Positions 42,681 to 50,044 of a DNA stretch of 64,000 bases are shown piece after piece. The DNA is taken from positions 108,763 through 172,762 of the forward strand of contig NZ_FOMI01000009.1 of assembly GCF_900112595.1 (NCBI RefSeq), read 5' to 3'. Made by a program: the position numbers and the translations under genes. The stretch's first letter is position 1, and every line of letters starts with the position of its first letter. The notes beneath the pieces are model-generated. The model saw nothing but the letters and a program-made list of their open reading frames with translations. It did not search any database and was not told the DNA's origin. The stretch comes from Algibacter pectinivorans (GTDB lineage: Bacteria; Bacteroidota; Bacteroidia; Flavobacteriales; Flavobacteriaceae).

Positions 42681-43130
42681 CTATTTTTTAAAATATTTAA
42701 AAGGGACAAACAGCATACCAAAGCACTCACCATCTTCTTTTCCTAAATGCTTGTGGTGCATTTTATGAGCGCGTCTTACGCCTTTAGCATACCAATTGTT
42801 GGCGTTTCTAAAAAGTTTAAATCGTTGATGAATAAAAATATCGTGCACAATAAAATACGAAAGTCCATACGCAAAAATGCCTAAACCTATAGGTAAGCCC
42901 GCCCAAAAGCTTGTATGTTTCCATAATAAAAAGAACCCTATACTAACTATGGCATAAAATATAAAAAAGGCGTCATTACGCTCGAACCAACTATCATGGT
43001 CTTTATGATGGTGATCTTTATGTAAACGCCATAAAAAACCATGCATAATATACTTATGGGTAAACCATGCCATAAATTCCATGAATAAATAGGTGCCTAA
43101 AAATATGAGGATCCAATACAAAGTTTGCAT
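42681..43130 (-). CDS. crtZ: Beta-carotene hydroxylase
   Basis: This membrane di-iron oxygenase turns beta-carotene into zeaxanthin. The 149-residue protein has four histidine boxes in order (HKYIMHG, HKDHHHKDHD, HDIFIHQRF, RRAHKMHHKHLG) and membrane segments near 5-25, 50-68 and 73-95. It begins 9 bases after crtB and overlaps nothing. With CrtY next to it, the pathway product is expected to be zeaxanthin. Confidence 0.95.
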   Translation of the reverse strand: MQTLYWILIFLGTYLFMEFMAWFTHKYIMHGFLWRLHKDHHHKDHDSWFERNDAFFIFYAIVSIGFFLLWKHTSFWAGLPIGLGIFAYGLSYFIVHDIFIHQRFKLFRNANNWYAKGVRRAHKMHHKHLGKEDGECFGMLFVPFKYFKK

Positions 43131-43139
43131 GTTGTAATT

Positions 43140-43979
43140 TTACATTAAATTTAATTGATATTTTACATAACTACGCATTAAGAGTTCTATTTTTTTTGGG
43201 TTAGAAACCCGAATTCTAGAATCTTTAATTTTAAGCGCTGGCGTCTTTTTAAGCTTTTTTAATAGTTGACTGTAATATCTATACGCCATAAAAACGCCAA
43301 ATTTAGCTTCGATAGGTAGTTTTTTAATACCGCTTAAACCTTTTTTAAAATCGGCTTCAATATCGTCAATAATATATTGTTTGGATGTTTCGTCTAGATT
43401 TTTTAAATCAGTATTGGGGAAATAGGTACGGTCTAAACCTTCAAAATCGGCTTTTAAATCTCTTAAAAAATTCACTTTTTGAAACGCAGAGCCAAGAGAC
43501 ATAGCAGTGCCTTTAAGCTCGTTAAATTTGTCTTCGTTTCCATTTACAAAAACACGTAAACACATTAAACCAACTACATCGGCAGAACCATATATGTAGT
43601 CTTTATATTCGTTTTCGGTTAAATAATTGGATTTATGTAAATCTAACCGCATGCTTTTCATAAAGGCATCTACAAACGACTTGTCAATGTTGTATTTATG
43701 AAACGTATGTTGAAAAGAATTTAATATAGGGTTTAAACTAATTTTGTGCGTCAATGCTAATTCTAAGTCTTCAGAAAATTTATTGAATAATAATTCTTTA
43801 TCATAATCATGAAAAGAATCAACAATCTCGTCGGCAAACCTAACAAAGCCGTATATGTTATAAATATCGGCACGAATGGACTTGTATAGCATTTTTGTAG
43901 CCAAAGAAAATGACGTGCTATAAGTCTTGGTTACAAGCTTACTGCTGCTGTAAGAAACGGTATCAAATAAGGACTTCAT
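43140..43979 (-). CDS. crtB: Phytoene synthase
   Basis: This enzyme joins two geranylgeranyl diphosphates to phytoene. The 279-residue protein has the two Asp-rich motifs of the squalene/phytoene synthase fold, VRFADEIVDSFHDYD near 47-60 and NFLRDLKADFEGLDRTYFP near 175-193. It also has the STSFSLATKML start typical of CrtB. Its ATG overlaps the crtI stop by four bases, showing translational coupling. Confidence 0.95.
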   Translation of the reverse strand: MKSLFDTVSYSSSKLVTKTYSTSFSLATKMLYKSIRADIYNIYGFVRFADEIVDSFHDYDKELLFNKFSEDLELALTHKISLNPILNSFQHTFHKYNIDKSFVDAFMKSMRLDLHKSNYLTENEYKDYIYGSADVVGLMCLRVFVNGNEDKFNELKGTAMSLGSAFQKVNFLRDLKADFEGLDRTYFPNTDLKNLDETSKQYIIDDIEADFKKGLSGIKKLPIEAKFGVFMAYRYYSQLLKKLKKTPALKIKDSRIRVSNPKKIELLMRSYVKYQLNLM

Positions 43980-45448
43980 ACTAATATTTCATGGTGTTTT
44001 GTTACTAAATCTGCTACTAATTTTCCAGAGATTAACGATGGTGGTACACCTGGTCCAGGAACCGTTAATTGTCCTGTAAAAAATAAATTATCTACTTTCT
44101 TACTTTTTAGTTTAGGTCTTAAAAAGGCGGTTTGTAACAATGTATTTGCCATTCCGTAAGCATTGCCTTTGTATGAGTTGTAATCTTTTATAAAATCGTT
44201 AATACAAAAGCTTTCCTTAAACATTACATGATCTTTTACGTTTTGAGAGGTTAATTCTTCAAAGCGATCTATAATTTTATTAAAATAGGTCGCTCTTAAT
44301 TCAGGAGTATCTTCTAGTCCTGGAGCTAAAGGTATTAAAAATATTCCAGCTTCTTTTCCTTCGGGAGCTACATGTTTATCTGTTATGCTAGGAAAACTAG
44401 CATAAAAAAGTGGATTTTCTGGCCATTTTGGATTGTCATAAATCGCTTCGGCATGTATATCAAAATCTACATCAAAGAATAATGTATGATGGTTTACGTT
44501 TTTAAGTTTCTTATTAAACCCTACATAAAATAGGAGAGAGGAAGGCGCAAAGGTTTTTTTCTGCCAATAAGACTCCGTGTATTGCCTTAAAGATTTATCT
44601 ATTAAAGTTTCAGTATGGTGATAATCTGCACCACTTACTACAACATCAGAATAATACTTTGTTCCATTCGATTCTAAACCTACTGCCTTTTTATTTTTTA
44701 CAATAATGCTATCAACAGGGCTTTCTGTTTTAATTTTAACACCAAGCGATTTTGCTAACTTTTCAATGGCTAAGATAACTTGATACATTCCTTTTTTAGG
44801 ATGAAAAGTGCCCAGTCCAAAATCGGCATAATTCATAAAACTATAAAATGAAGGCGTATCGCTAGGTTTAGCACCTAAAAATAATACTGGAAATTCAAGG
44901 ATTTTTACTAACCTATCATTTTTAAAAGATTTCCTAACATCTTTTTTTATGGTGCTAAAAAACTGATTAATCTTTGCAATAGTTGCCGGTGTTATTAGCT
45001 CTAATGGCGATACTCCAGGATTATAAACTAAGTCTTTTATGGCAATGTCATAATTGTTTTTAGCTTGTTCTATAAACGTTTTAAGTTTTTTTGAACTTCC
45101 TGGTTCTTCCTTCTCGAAAGCTATTATAATTTTTTCCAAGGTATCTTCTATGGTAATAAAATCGTCCTTACCAAAATACACGCTATACGCTGGATTTAAT
45201 TTTTCTAAAGTATAATAGTCGGAAGGTTTTTTATTGAAATCTGAGAAGAAACGCTCAAAGACATCAGGCATCCAATACCATGTTGGACCTATATCAAAAG
45301 TGAAACCTTGGATTTGTAGCTGTCTTGCACGACCACCAATAGTTTTATTTTTCTCGAAAATTGTTACGTCGTAGCCAGCTTTAGCCAAATAGCATGCCGA
45401 TGCTAAAGAGGAGAAACCAGAACCTATTATATTTACAGTTGCTTTCAT
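43976..45448 (-). CDS. crtI: Phytoene desaturase
   Basis: This FAD-dependent enzyme makes lycopene from phytoene by four desaturations. The 490-residue protein begins MKATVNIIGSGFSSLASACYLAKAGYDVTIFEKN (ATG at 45448; the TTG four codons upstream is part of an inverted repeat). The C-terminal FAD motif is LFFTGQLTVPGPGVPPSLISGKLVADL. It is the first gene of the crt operon, follows the MerR regulator by 44 bases and has a promoter-like TAAATTTG box just ahead. Confidence 0.95.
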   Translation of the reverse strand: MKATVNIIGSGFSSLASACYLAKAGYDVTIFEKNKTIGGRARQLQIQGFTFDIGPTWYWMPDVFERFFSDFNKKPSDYYTLEKLNPAYSVYFGKDDFITIEDTLEKIIIAFEKEEPGSSKKLKTFIEQAKNNYDIAIKDLVYNPGVSPLELITPATIAKINQFFSTIKKDVRKSFKNDRLVKILEFPVLFLGAKPSDTPSFYSFMNYADFGLGTFHPKKGMYQVILAIEKLAKSLGVKIKTESPVDSIIVKNKKAVGLESNGTKYYSDVVVSGADYHHTETLIDKSLRQYTESYWQKKTFAPSSLLFYVGFNKKLKNVNHHTLFFDVDFDIHAEAIYDNPKWPENPLFYASFPSITDKHVAPEGKEAGIFLIPLAPGLEDTPELRATYFNKIIDRFEELTSQNVKDHVMFKESFCINDFIKDYNSYKGNAYGMANTLLQTAFLRPKLKSKKVDNLFFTGQLTVPGPGVPPSLISGKLVADLVTKHHEILV

Positions 45449-45482
45449 ATTGTTTAACAAATTTAGTTAAAAATTAAACAAT
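45449..45482 (-). promoter_or_regulatory. Inverted repeat and TAAATTTG box in front of crtI
   Basis: ATTGTTTAA (45449-45457) and TTAAACAAT (45474-45482) are perfect complements 16 bases apart. Between them, on the minus strand, TAAATTTG (45465-45458) matches the -7 consensus. The layout suits an operator bound by the MerR protein encoded just upstream. The crtI leader would be only a few bases long. Confidence 0.5.
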
Positions 45483-45492
45483 ATTAAAATTT

Positions 45493-46392
45493 TTATAAAG
45501 GTTTAACTAAATTTTCAATTGAATTAAAGATAGTTATTTTTTCTGGAATGTTTTCTATCTGTACATCAGAAAACTTTTTGCCTAAAACCATTAGACTAGT
45601 GTTTTCTCTATTTAAAATTGTATCGTTAAATTTTTCAAGGTATTCTTTAATGTCTTTACTTTCGGGGTATACAGTAAAGTAAGATACAAAAGTCACTTCA
45701 TCAAAAAATTCAAGTAAATTGCTTAAGTTCTCCATAGGAACACTTTCTCCTAGAAAAATAGTATGGTAACCTTTACTTCTTAATTGATAGTTAATAAATA
45801 GAAGGCCAATATCATGAATTTCGTTTTCTGGTAAATAGAGTACAAAGGTACTGGTGTTTGGTTTGGGTTCCAGAAGCTGTAAACGCTCTGTATTTATTAG
45901 AATTTTTTGTTTTATAAGTACAGATAAAAAATGCTCATGCGCAGGCGTAATCGTATTGGTTTGCCAAAGCATGCCTATTTCTTCTAGTAAAGGAAGAAAT
46001 ACCGAATAGAAAATTTCGCTAAATGTTTTTGAGTCTAAAAGGTTGTTATATGTGCTATAAAATAAAACTTGATCAAAGTTTACCATAGCCATTTTTAATG
46101 CATTAATCGAGTAATCTTCTACGCGCGATCTAGAAGCGATTTCTCGTACTTTAATAGGTATTTCCTCTGGTTTAAGATCTGCAATTTTCGAAATTTTTAA
46201 ACCATTATTATTCAGATAAGATATGTTTAGTAGTTTTTGAAAACTAGTTAAACTATAGTTTCTAATATTGGTATCGGTACGTTTAGGGCTAAGTAAATTA
46301 TAGCGTTTTTCCCAAATACGAATGGTATGTGCCTTAATTCCTGTTAGGTTTTCGAGGTCTTTAATACTAAAGTTAACTTTAATGTTGTTCAT
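45493..46392 (-). CDS. MerR family regulator with cobalamin-binding domain (CarH/LitR-like)
   Basis: The 299-residue protein has an N-terminal MerR HTH (FSIKDLENLTGIKAHTIRIWEKRYNLL). A helical region ends with LWQTNTITPAHEHFLS, the W-x9-EH signature of adenosylcobalamin-binding CarH/LitR repressors. It then has a B12-type Rossmann domain with E-I-H-D-I-G in place of D-x-H-x-x-G, followed by INYQLRSKGYHTIFLGESVP. The axial His is kept. The residue after the signature Trp is Gln where I recall CarH of Thermus having His132. It directly precedes crtI, so light- or B12-controlled carotenoid synthesis is likely. Confidence 0.85.
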   Translation of the reverse strand: MNNIKVNFSIKDLENLTGIKAHTIRIWEKRYNLLSPKRTDTNIRNYSLTSFQKLLNISYLNNNGLKISKIADLKPEEIPIKVREIASRSRVEDYSINALKMAMVNFDQVLFYSTYNNLLDSKTFSEIFYSVFLPLLEEIGMLWQTNTITPAHEHFLSVLIKQKILINTERLQLLEPKPNTSTFVLYLPENEIHDIGLLFINYQLRSKGYHTIFLGESVPMENLSNLLEFFDEVTFVSYFTVYPESKDIKEYLEKFNDTILNRENTSLMVLGKKFSDVQIENIPEKITIFNSIENLVKPL

Positions 46393-46413
46393 CTAAAATG
46401 AATTTAAGTTAAA

Positions 46414-46421
46414 CAAAAGTA
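46414..46421 (-). promoter_or_regulatory. Promoter -7 box of the MerR gene (TACTTTTG)
   Basis: A minus-strand TACTTTTG lies 21 bases before the ATG at 46392, inside a GTTAAAC...GTTTTTTTAAC region (46408-46433) that resembles the crtI inverted repeat. Confidence 0.55.
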
Positions 46422-46516
46422 TGTTTTTTTAACGTGAATTCTGTAACTTTTATCAATAAAAAGAATAATTTTCACAAAAAGTAGATGAAAATGAAGTGTT
46501 TGTTCAGGTAAAAAAG

Positions 46517-46601
46517 TGCGCACGAGAAGATTCGAACTTCCACATCCTAAACGGATACTGGCCCCTCAAGCCAGCGCGTCTACCAATTCCGCCACGTGCG
46601 C
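46517..46601 (-). tRNA. tRNA-Leu (anticodon GAG)
   Basis: On the minus strand an 85-base cloverleaf with long variable arm is seen. The acceptor stem GCGCACG pairs with CGTGCGC, the anticodon stem-loop is CTGGC-TTGAGGG-GCCAG and the T-loop is TTCGAAT. The discriminator is A and CCA is not encoded. The anticodon GAG reads CTC and CTT. Confidence 0.93.
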
Positions 46602-46614
46602 ATTACAAGGAAGG

Positions 46615-46622
46615 CAAAAGTA
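46615..46622 (-). promoter_or_regulatory. Promoter -7 box of tRNA-Leu (TACTTTTG)
   Basis: A minus-strand TACTTTTG lies 13 bases before the tRNA 5' end. No TTG at the usual distance is seen. Confidence 0.5.
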
Positions 46623-46695
46623 TAAAAAGTTAGGGAATATAGGTTATTAAAGAATAAATATATTGCCTGTTCTAAGGCATAAAAGGGGGTAAATT

Positions 46696-46726
46696 AAAAA
46701 AGCCTGAAACATAAGTTACAGGCTTT
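46696..46726 (-). terminator. Terminator of the first tRNA-Lys
   Basis: On the minus strand GAAAGCCTG pairs with CAGGCTTTTTT-type sequence after a loop of about ten bases, ending in a T-run. It follows the tRNA by about ten bases. Confidence 0.8.
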
Positions 46727-46734
46727 CAATTTTG

Positions 46735-46807
46735 TGACCGGGCTGGGGCTCGAACCCAGGACCCTCTCCTTAAAAGGGAGATGCTCTACCAACTGAGCTA
46801 CCAGGTC
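46735..46807 (-). tRNA. tRNA-Lys (anticodon TTT), copy 1
   Basis: A 73-base tRNA on the minus strand with anticodon stem TCTCC-CTTTTAA-GGAGA. The D arm is GCTCAGTTGGTAGAGC, the T-loop is TTCGAGC and the discriminator is A. The acceptor stem GACCTGG/CCCGGTC has a T-C mismatch at pair 5:68. CCA is not encoded. Confidence 0.95.
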
Positions 46808-46849
46808 ATTACTCCAAACTAATAAAACATGTGTTTTTGTTAGCGGGTG

Positions 46850-46879
46850 CAAATATAGTACCTATTTTTAATTATACAA
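46850..46879 (-). promoter_or_regulatory. TTG-N19-TATATTTG promoter of tRNA-Lys copy 1
   Basis: On the minus strand TTG (46879-46877), exactly 19 bases and TATATTTG (46857-46850) match the flavobacterial consensus perfectly. They lie about 43 bases ahead of the tRNA. Confidence 0.88.
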
Positions 46880-47017
46880 GGGTTTTTTGCTTCAATATTA
46901 GTAAAAGGTATTAGAGGCAATGGGAATTTAAGTTTTTGCTTGATTATTTAGTGGGAAATAAAATTGAAATTAAAGTTTTAAACTTAAAGTAGGGCAGAGT
47001 CCAATAAAAAAAGCACT

Positions 47018-47050
47018 AAAAAAAAGCCCGAAACTAAAGTTTCAGGCTTT
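47018..47050 (-). terminator. Terminator of the second tRNA-Lys
   Basis: On the minus strand AAAGCCTGAAAC pairs with GTTTCGGGCTTT with one C-A mismatch, and T's follow. It is the counterpart of the one at 46696-46726. Confidence 0.8.
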
Positions 47051-47057
47051 CTGTTTG

Positions 47058-47130
47058 TGACCGGGCTGGGGCTCGAACCCAGGACCCTCTCCTTAAAAGG
47101 GAGATGCTCTACCAACTGAGCTACCAGGTC
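47058..47130 (-). tRNA. tRNA-Lys (anticodon TTT), copy 2
   Basis: The same 73 bases as copy 1, including the T-C mismatch at acceptor pair 5:68, on the minus strand. CCA is not encoded. Confidence 0.95.
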
Positions 47131-47172
47131 ATTACTCCAAACTAACGTAACATAAGTTGTTGTTAGCGGGTG

Positions 47173-47202
47173 CAAATATAGTACCTATTTTTAATTATAC
47201 AA
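47173..47202 (-). promoter_or_regulatory. TTG-N19-TATATTTG promoter of tRNA-Lys copy 2
   Basis: TTG at 47202-47200, a 19-base spacer and TATATTTG at 47180-47173, identical to the promoter of copy 1. Confidence 0.88.
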
Positions 47203-47278
47203 GGGTTTTTTTAAATAAATTTTTGTTTTTTTGCACTCGGAATACGTATGTTTTTAAGAATCAATTTATAACGATATA

Positions 47279-47800
47279 ATGATCATTATTTTAATAGGGT
47301 ATATGGCATCTGGAAAGACGTCTATTGGCAAGAAATTAGCGAAAAAATTGAATTATAATTTTCTAGATCTAGATGATTTTATAGAAGAAAAAGAAAATTT
47401 ATCGGTTAGCGAGATATTTAAATCCAAAGGTGAAATCTATTTTAGAAAGCAAGAAGCTTTTTATTTAAAAGCGTTATTACAGTCTGAAGATAACACAATT
47501 TTATCAGTAGGAGGCGGTACACCATGTTATAGTGGTAATATGGAGGTTATTTTAAATGCAGAACATGCTAAATCCATATATTTAAAGGCTACATTGCCAA
47601 CATTAGCAAATAAACTATTGCTAAAAAAAGCAAAACGTCCCTTAATTGCTCATATTGAAACTATAGAGGAGATGACTGAGTTTATTGGAAAACATTTGTT
47701 TGAACGCTCTCAATATTACAGTCAAGCTGAAATTAAAGTTTCAATTGATAATAAAACTAAAGACGAGGTGGTCGAGGATATTGTTCTCCAACTATTCTAA
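47279..47800 (+). CDS. aroK: Shikimate kinase
   Basis: This enzyme phosphorylates shikimate at position 3 in aromatic amino acid synthesis. The 173-residue protein has Walker A GYMASGKTS near 7-15, the shikimate-binding DLDDFIEEKENLSVSEIFKSKGE and the GGGTPC loop. The lid region (KKAKRPLIAHIE) follows. Its 3' end overlaps the convergent phosphoribosyltransferase gene by 9 bases. Confidence 0.94.
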   Translation: MIIILIGYMASGKTSIGKKLAKKLNYNFLDLDDFIEEKENLSVSEIFKSKGEIYFRKQEAFYLKALLQSEDNTILSVGGGTPCYSGNMEVILNAEHAKSIYLKATLPTLANKLLLKKAKRPLIAHIETIEEMTEFIGKHLFERSQYYSQAEIKVSIDNKTKDEVVEDIVLQLF

Positions 47801-48295
47801 AACGGCACTAAATACTTTGCCCTCTAAAACAACATCTATATGCTCATGTAGCGATGTAGATAACGAAATACCCTTAAAATCTGCTTTTACAGGGTATTTT
47901 TTATGGTTTCTATTTACCAAAACAGCGGTTTTAAATTGCTTTAGTGGCACGTTTAAAAAGTGTTTTACACCATAAATAAGAGTAGTTCCGGAGTTTAAAA
48001 CATCATCAACCAGCACAATAGATTTGTTTTTGTATTCGTCTTCGTTAATTGATGTTTTTACCTCTTGCCACGGGTGTTTTTTATCAATACTAACTTTACA
48101 TAATATAGGTGTAATGTCAGATATTTTTTGAAGCACCGTTTTTAACTTTTTGGCAAATACATAACCATTACTGTCAATGCCGGCAAGAACCACTTCTTTT
48201 TCGTTAACATTACTTTCATAAATTTGAAAAGCAATGCGTCTTATTTTATGGTTAATTTCGTTATGATTAAGAATAACATTAGTCTTAACAGTCAT
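47792..48295 (-). CDS. Phosphoribosyltransferase family protein (PyrR-like)
   Basis: The 167-residue protein has the type I PRTase fold with the PRPP loop SIVLVDDVLNSGTTLIYGVKHFL near 96-118 and the flexible-loop region before it. MTVKTNVILNHNEINHKIRRIAFQIYE is like the start of PyrR/Hpt-type enzymes. The substrate base is not clear. PyrR may regulate pyrimidine genes in other bacteria, but no such gene is adjacent here. It overlaps aroK at the 3' end. Confidence 0.85.
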   Translation of the reverse strand: MTVKTNVILNHNEINHKIRRIAFQIYESNVNEKEVVLAGIDSNGYVFAKKLKTVLQKISDITPILCKVSIDKKHPWQEVKTSINEDEYKNKSIVLVDDVLNSGTTLIYGVKHFLNVPLKQFKTAVLVNRNHKKYPVKADFKGISLSTSLHEHIDVVLEGKVFSAVLE

Positions 48296-48399
48296 AATTA
48301 TATTTGTATAAATTAAAGGTTAAAATTAGGCAATTTTATTTGTTTATAATAGGTAAAATAGGTTGTAAAATTAAAATCTCTACAAATTATTGCAAATCA

Positions 48400-48783
48400 T
48401 TATATATCAGTTATGGATGTTTCGTCGGTATAATCATCAATATCTCGCCTATCTTTTTTTGTTGGTCTACCAGTTCCTTTTTTTCTATAATAGTCTTTGG
48501 AGTACTTTAAAAGTTCCTTAGCCTCAAATTCTTCTTTAGGTGTAATGTCTGTTCTGTATAGGTCTACTAGTTTTGCACCAATTCTACTTTCAGGTATATC
48601 ATTTACCTTAATCTTATAATTTATTTGGTCTTTTCTTAGTTGAATGATGTCTAAAGGGTAAACCTCACGACTAGGTTTAACCACATCATCGTTAATTTTA
48701 ACCTGTCCTTTTTTGCAAGCAGTTGTAGCTATTGTTCTTGTTTTATAATATCTAATACACCATAAATATTTATCAACTCGCAT
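48400..48783 (-). CDS. S4 domain RNA-binding protein (Hsp15-like)
   Basis: The 127-residue protein has an S4 domain: MRVDKYLWCIRYYKTRTIATTACKKGQVKINDDVVKPSREV, near 1-60. A basic tail follows (YYRKKGTGRPTKKDRRDIDDY). This is the layout of HslR/Hsp15, which binds 50S subunits carrying stalled nascent chains. It is somewhat short but otherwise typical. It is a single gene, divergent from the FKBP-type lipoprotein. Confidence 0.88.
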   Translation of the reverse strand: MRVDKYLWCIRYYKTRTIATTACKKGQVKINDDVVKPSREVYPLDIIQLRKDQINYKIKVNDIPESRIGAKLVDLYRTDITPKEEFEAKELLKYSKDYYRKKGTGRPTKKDRRDIDDYTDETSITDI

Positions 48784-48866
48784 ATAATTAATGTGTTAAA
48801 GGGCGTTAATAATGTTGTGCAAGAATATATTAAAATTGTATCTTGCAGCTTCAAAAATACGTAATA

Positions 48867-49973
48867 ATGAGTTTAAGAAAAATAGGTTTTTTTATATTAA
48901 GTTTTGTTTTAATATTTTCTTCTTGTAAGAAAGACGATGATAATATTAGTACAGTTGCTGCTATTGAAATTGCAGATAGAACAGAACAACAGGTTATAGA
49001 CGATTCTTTATTAGTTGATTATTTAGAAAGGCACTATTATAACTCTAGTGCTTTTGGCGACTCTAATACAAACCCAAGTATTGCAGATTTAAATATTGAA
49101 GAACTTCTAGATGGAGAAACCTTAGAAGATGGTAATACGTTGTTAGGCGATTTATTAGATGTTCCTGGATCGGCATTGATAACGAAAACAGTTAACTATT
49201 TAGATACTGAATACAAGGTTTATATTTTGAAATTAAACCAAGGTGGAGGCACTGACTCCCCAAATTTTTCTGATACAGTTCGTGTAAATTATGAAGGTTC
49301 TACATTAGATAATAATTTGTTTGATAGCGCAACTACTCCTGTAGATTTTGATTTAACCTCCTTAATTCCGGCATGGAGAAAGGTTATTGTAGATTTTAAT
49401 GTAGCTGAAGGTTTTGAAGACGGAAACGATGGTGTAGTTAATTATACCAACCGTGGTGTTGGAGTCATGTTTTTGCCTTCTGGACTAGGATATTTTTCTG
49501 GAGTATTGCCAGGTATTTCTGCCTATTCTCCATTGGTATTCAAATTTGAATTGTTAAAAACTTTTGAAAATGATCATGACTTTGATGGTATTCCTTCGTA
49601 TCTAGAAGATTTATTTAAAGAAGATGGTTCACCCGGAAGCGATGGTGAGTTTACCGTTAATTTTGATGATTTAACAGATGAAACTGATGATGATACGGAT
49701 GGCGATGGTAATGAAAATTATAGAGACTCTGATGATGATGGCGATGGTGTTTTAACCAGAAATGAATTGCAATCCAACACTTACTTAGTAGATACTAATA
49801 ATGGTGAAGCAGAACCAACTTTAGATGATACCATGGAGTTTGAAGTAGGGCGAACAGAGGTTGAAGGTGTTATTACTATCAAAACTTTAAAAATTGTAGA
49901 TTCAAACGGTAATAATATTGGCGATCATTTAGAAGCAGATATAATCGTTGTTAATAATACAGACGGTTACTAA
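48867..49973 (+). CDS. Lipoprotein with FKBP-type domain and calcium-repeat-like C-terminus
   Basis: The 368-residue protein is a lipoprotein: Cys20 in LIFSSCKKDDD, with the Lys/Asp run seen in exported Bacteroidota lipoproteins. A region near 135-240 resembles an FKBP peptidyl-prolyl isomerase (SDTVRVNYEGSTLDNNLFDSA, RGVGVMFLPSGLGYFSG, VLPGISAYSPLVFKFELL). After it comes an acidic stretch with thrombospondin type 3-like motifs (DHDFDGIPSYLEDL, DTDGDGNENYRDSDDDGDGV) that probably binds calcium. Key aromatic residues of an active FKBP site cannot be confirmed by eye. The ATG at 48867 is used; a TTG eight codons earlier would disrupt the signal peptide. Confidence 0.8.
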   Translation: MSLRKIGFFILSFVLIFSSCKKDDDNISTVAAIEIADRTEQQVIDDSLLVDYLERHYYNSSAFGDSNTNPSIADLNIEELLDGETLEDGNTLLGDLLDVPGSALITKTVNYLDTEYKVYILKLNQGGGTDSPNFSDTVRVNYEGSTLDNNLFDSATTPVDFDLTSLIPAWRKVIVDFNVAEGFEDGNDGVVNYTNRGVGVMFLPSGLGYFSGVLPGISAYSPLVFKFELLKTFENDHDFDGIPSYLEDLFKEDGSPGSDGEFTVNFDDLTDETDDDTDGDGNENYRDSDDDGDGVLTRNELQSNTYLVDTNNGEAEPTLDDTMEFEVGRTEVEGVITIKTLKIVDSNGNNIGDHLEADIIVVNNTDGY

Positions 49974-50000
49974 AAGTACAAGAACAACATACTATAAAAC

Positions 50001-50030
50001 AAAAAAACCTCGCTATGGCGAGGTTTTTTT
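50001..50030. terminator. Bidirectional terminator
   Basis: A7 followed by an 8-bp stem (AACCTCGC at 50006-50013 with GCGAGGTT at 50018-50025) and a T-run. It lies between the plus-strand lipoprotein gene and the minus-strand porin-like gene that converges on it. Confidence 0.92.
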
Positions 50031-50044
50031 ATTAATATCATTTA

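Larger units (their letters stand above)
46696..46888 (-). repeat. tRNA-Lys duplication, unit A
   Basis: Terminator, tRNA-Lys and promoter form a unit that recurs at 47018-47211. The tRNA is identical and the promoter region from 46839 to 46888 is nearly so, while the short stretch between tRNA and promoter has diverged. The repeat period is 323 bases. Confidence 0.85.
47018..47211 (-). repeat. tRNA-Lys duplication, unit B
   Basis: Second copy of the terminator-tRNA-promoter unit described at 46696-46888. The tRNA and promoter are conserved, and the stretch just upstream of the tRNA has diverged. Confidence 0.85.

Noticed and set aside
46984..47175. A 63-codon minus-strand open frame reading DLVAQLVEHLPFKERVLGSSPSPVTN
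   Set aside because: It is the translation of tRNA-Lys copy 2 itself and its flanks, a classic false protein.
48304..48510. A 68-codon plus-strand frame between the phosphoribosyltransferase and Hsp15-like genes
   Set aside because: It runs into the Hsp15-like gene antisense, and its Cys/Ile/Phe-rich composition is that of translated AT-rich spacer.
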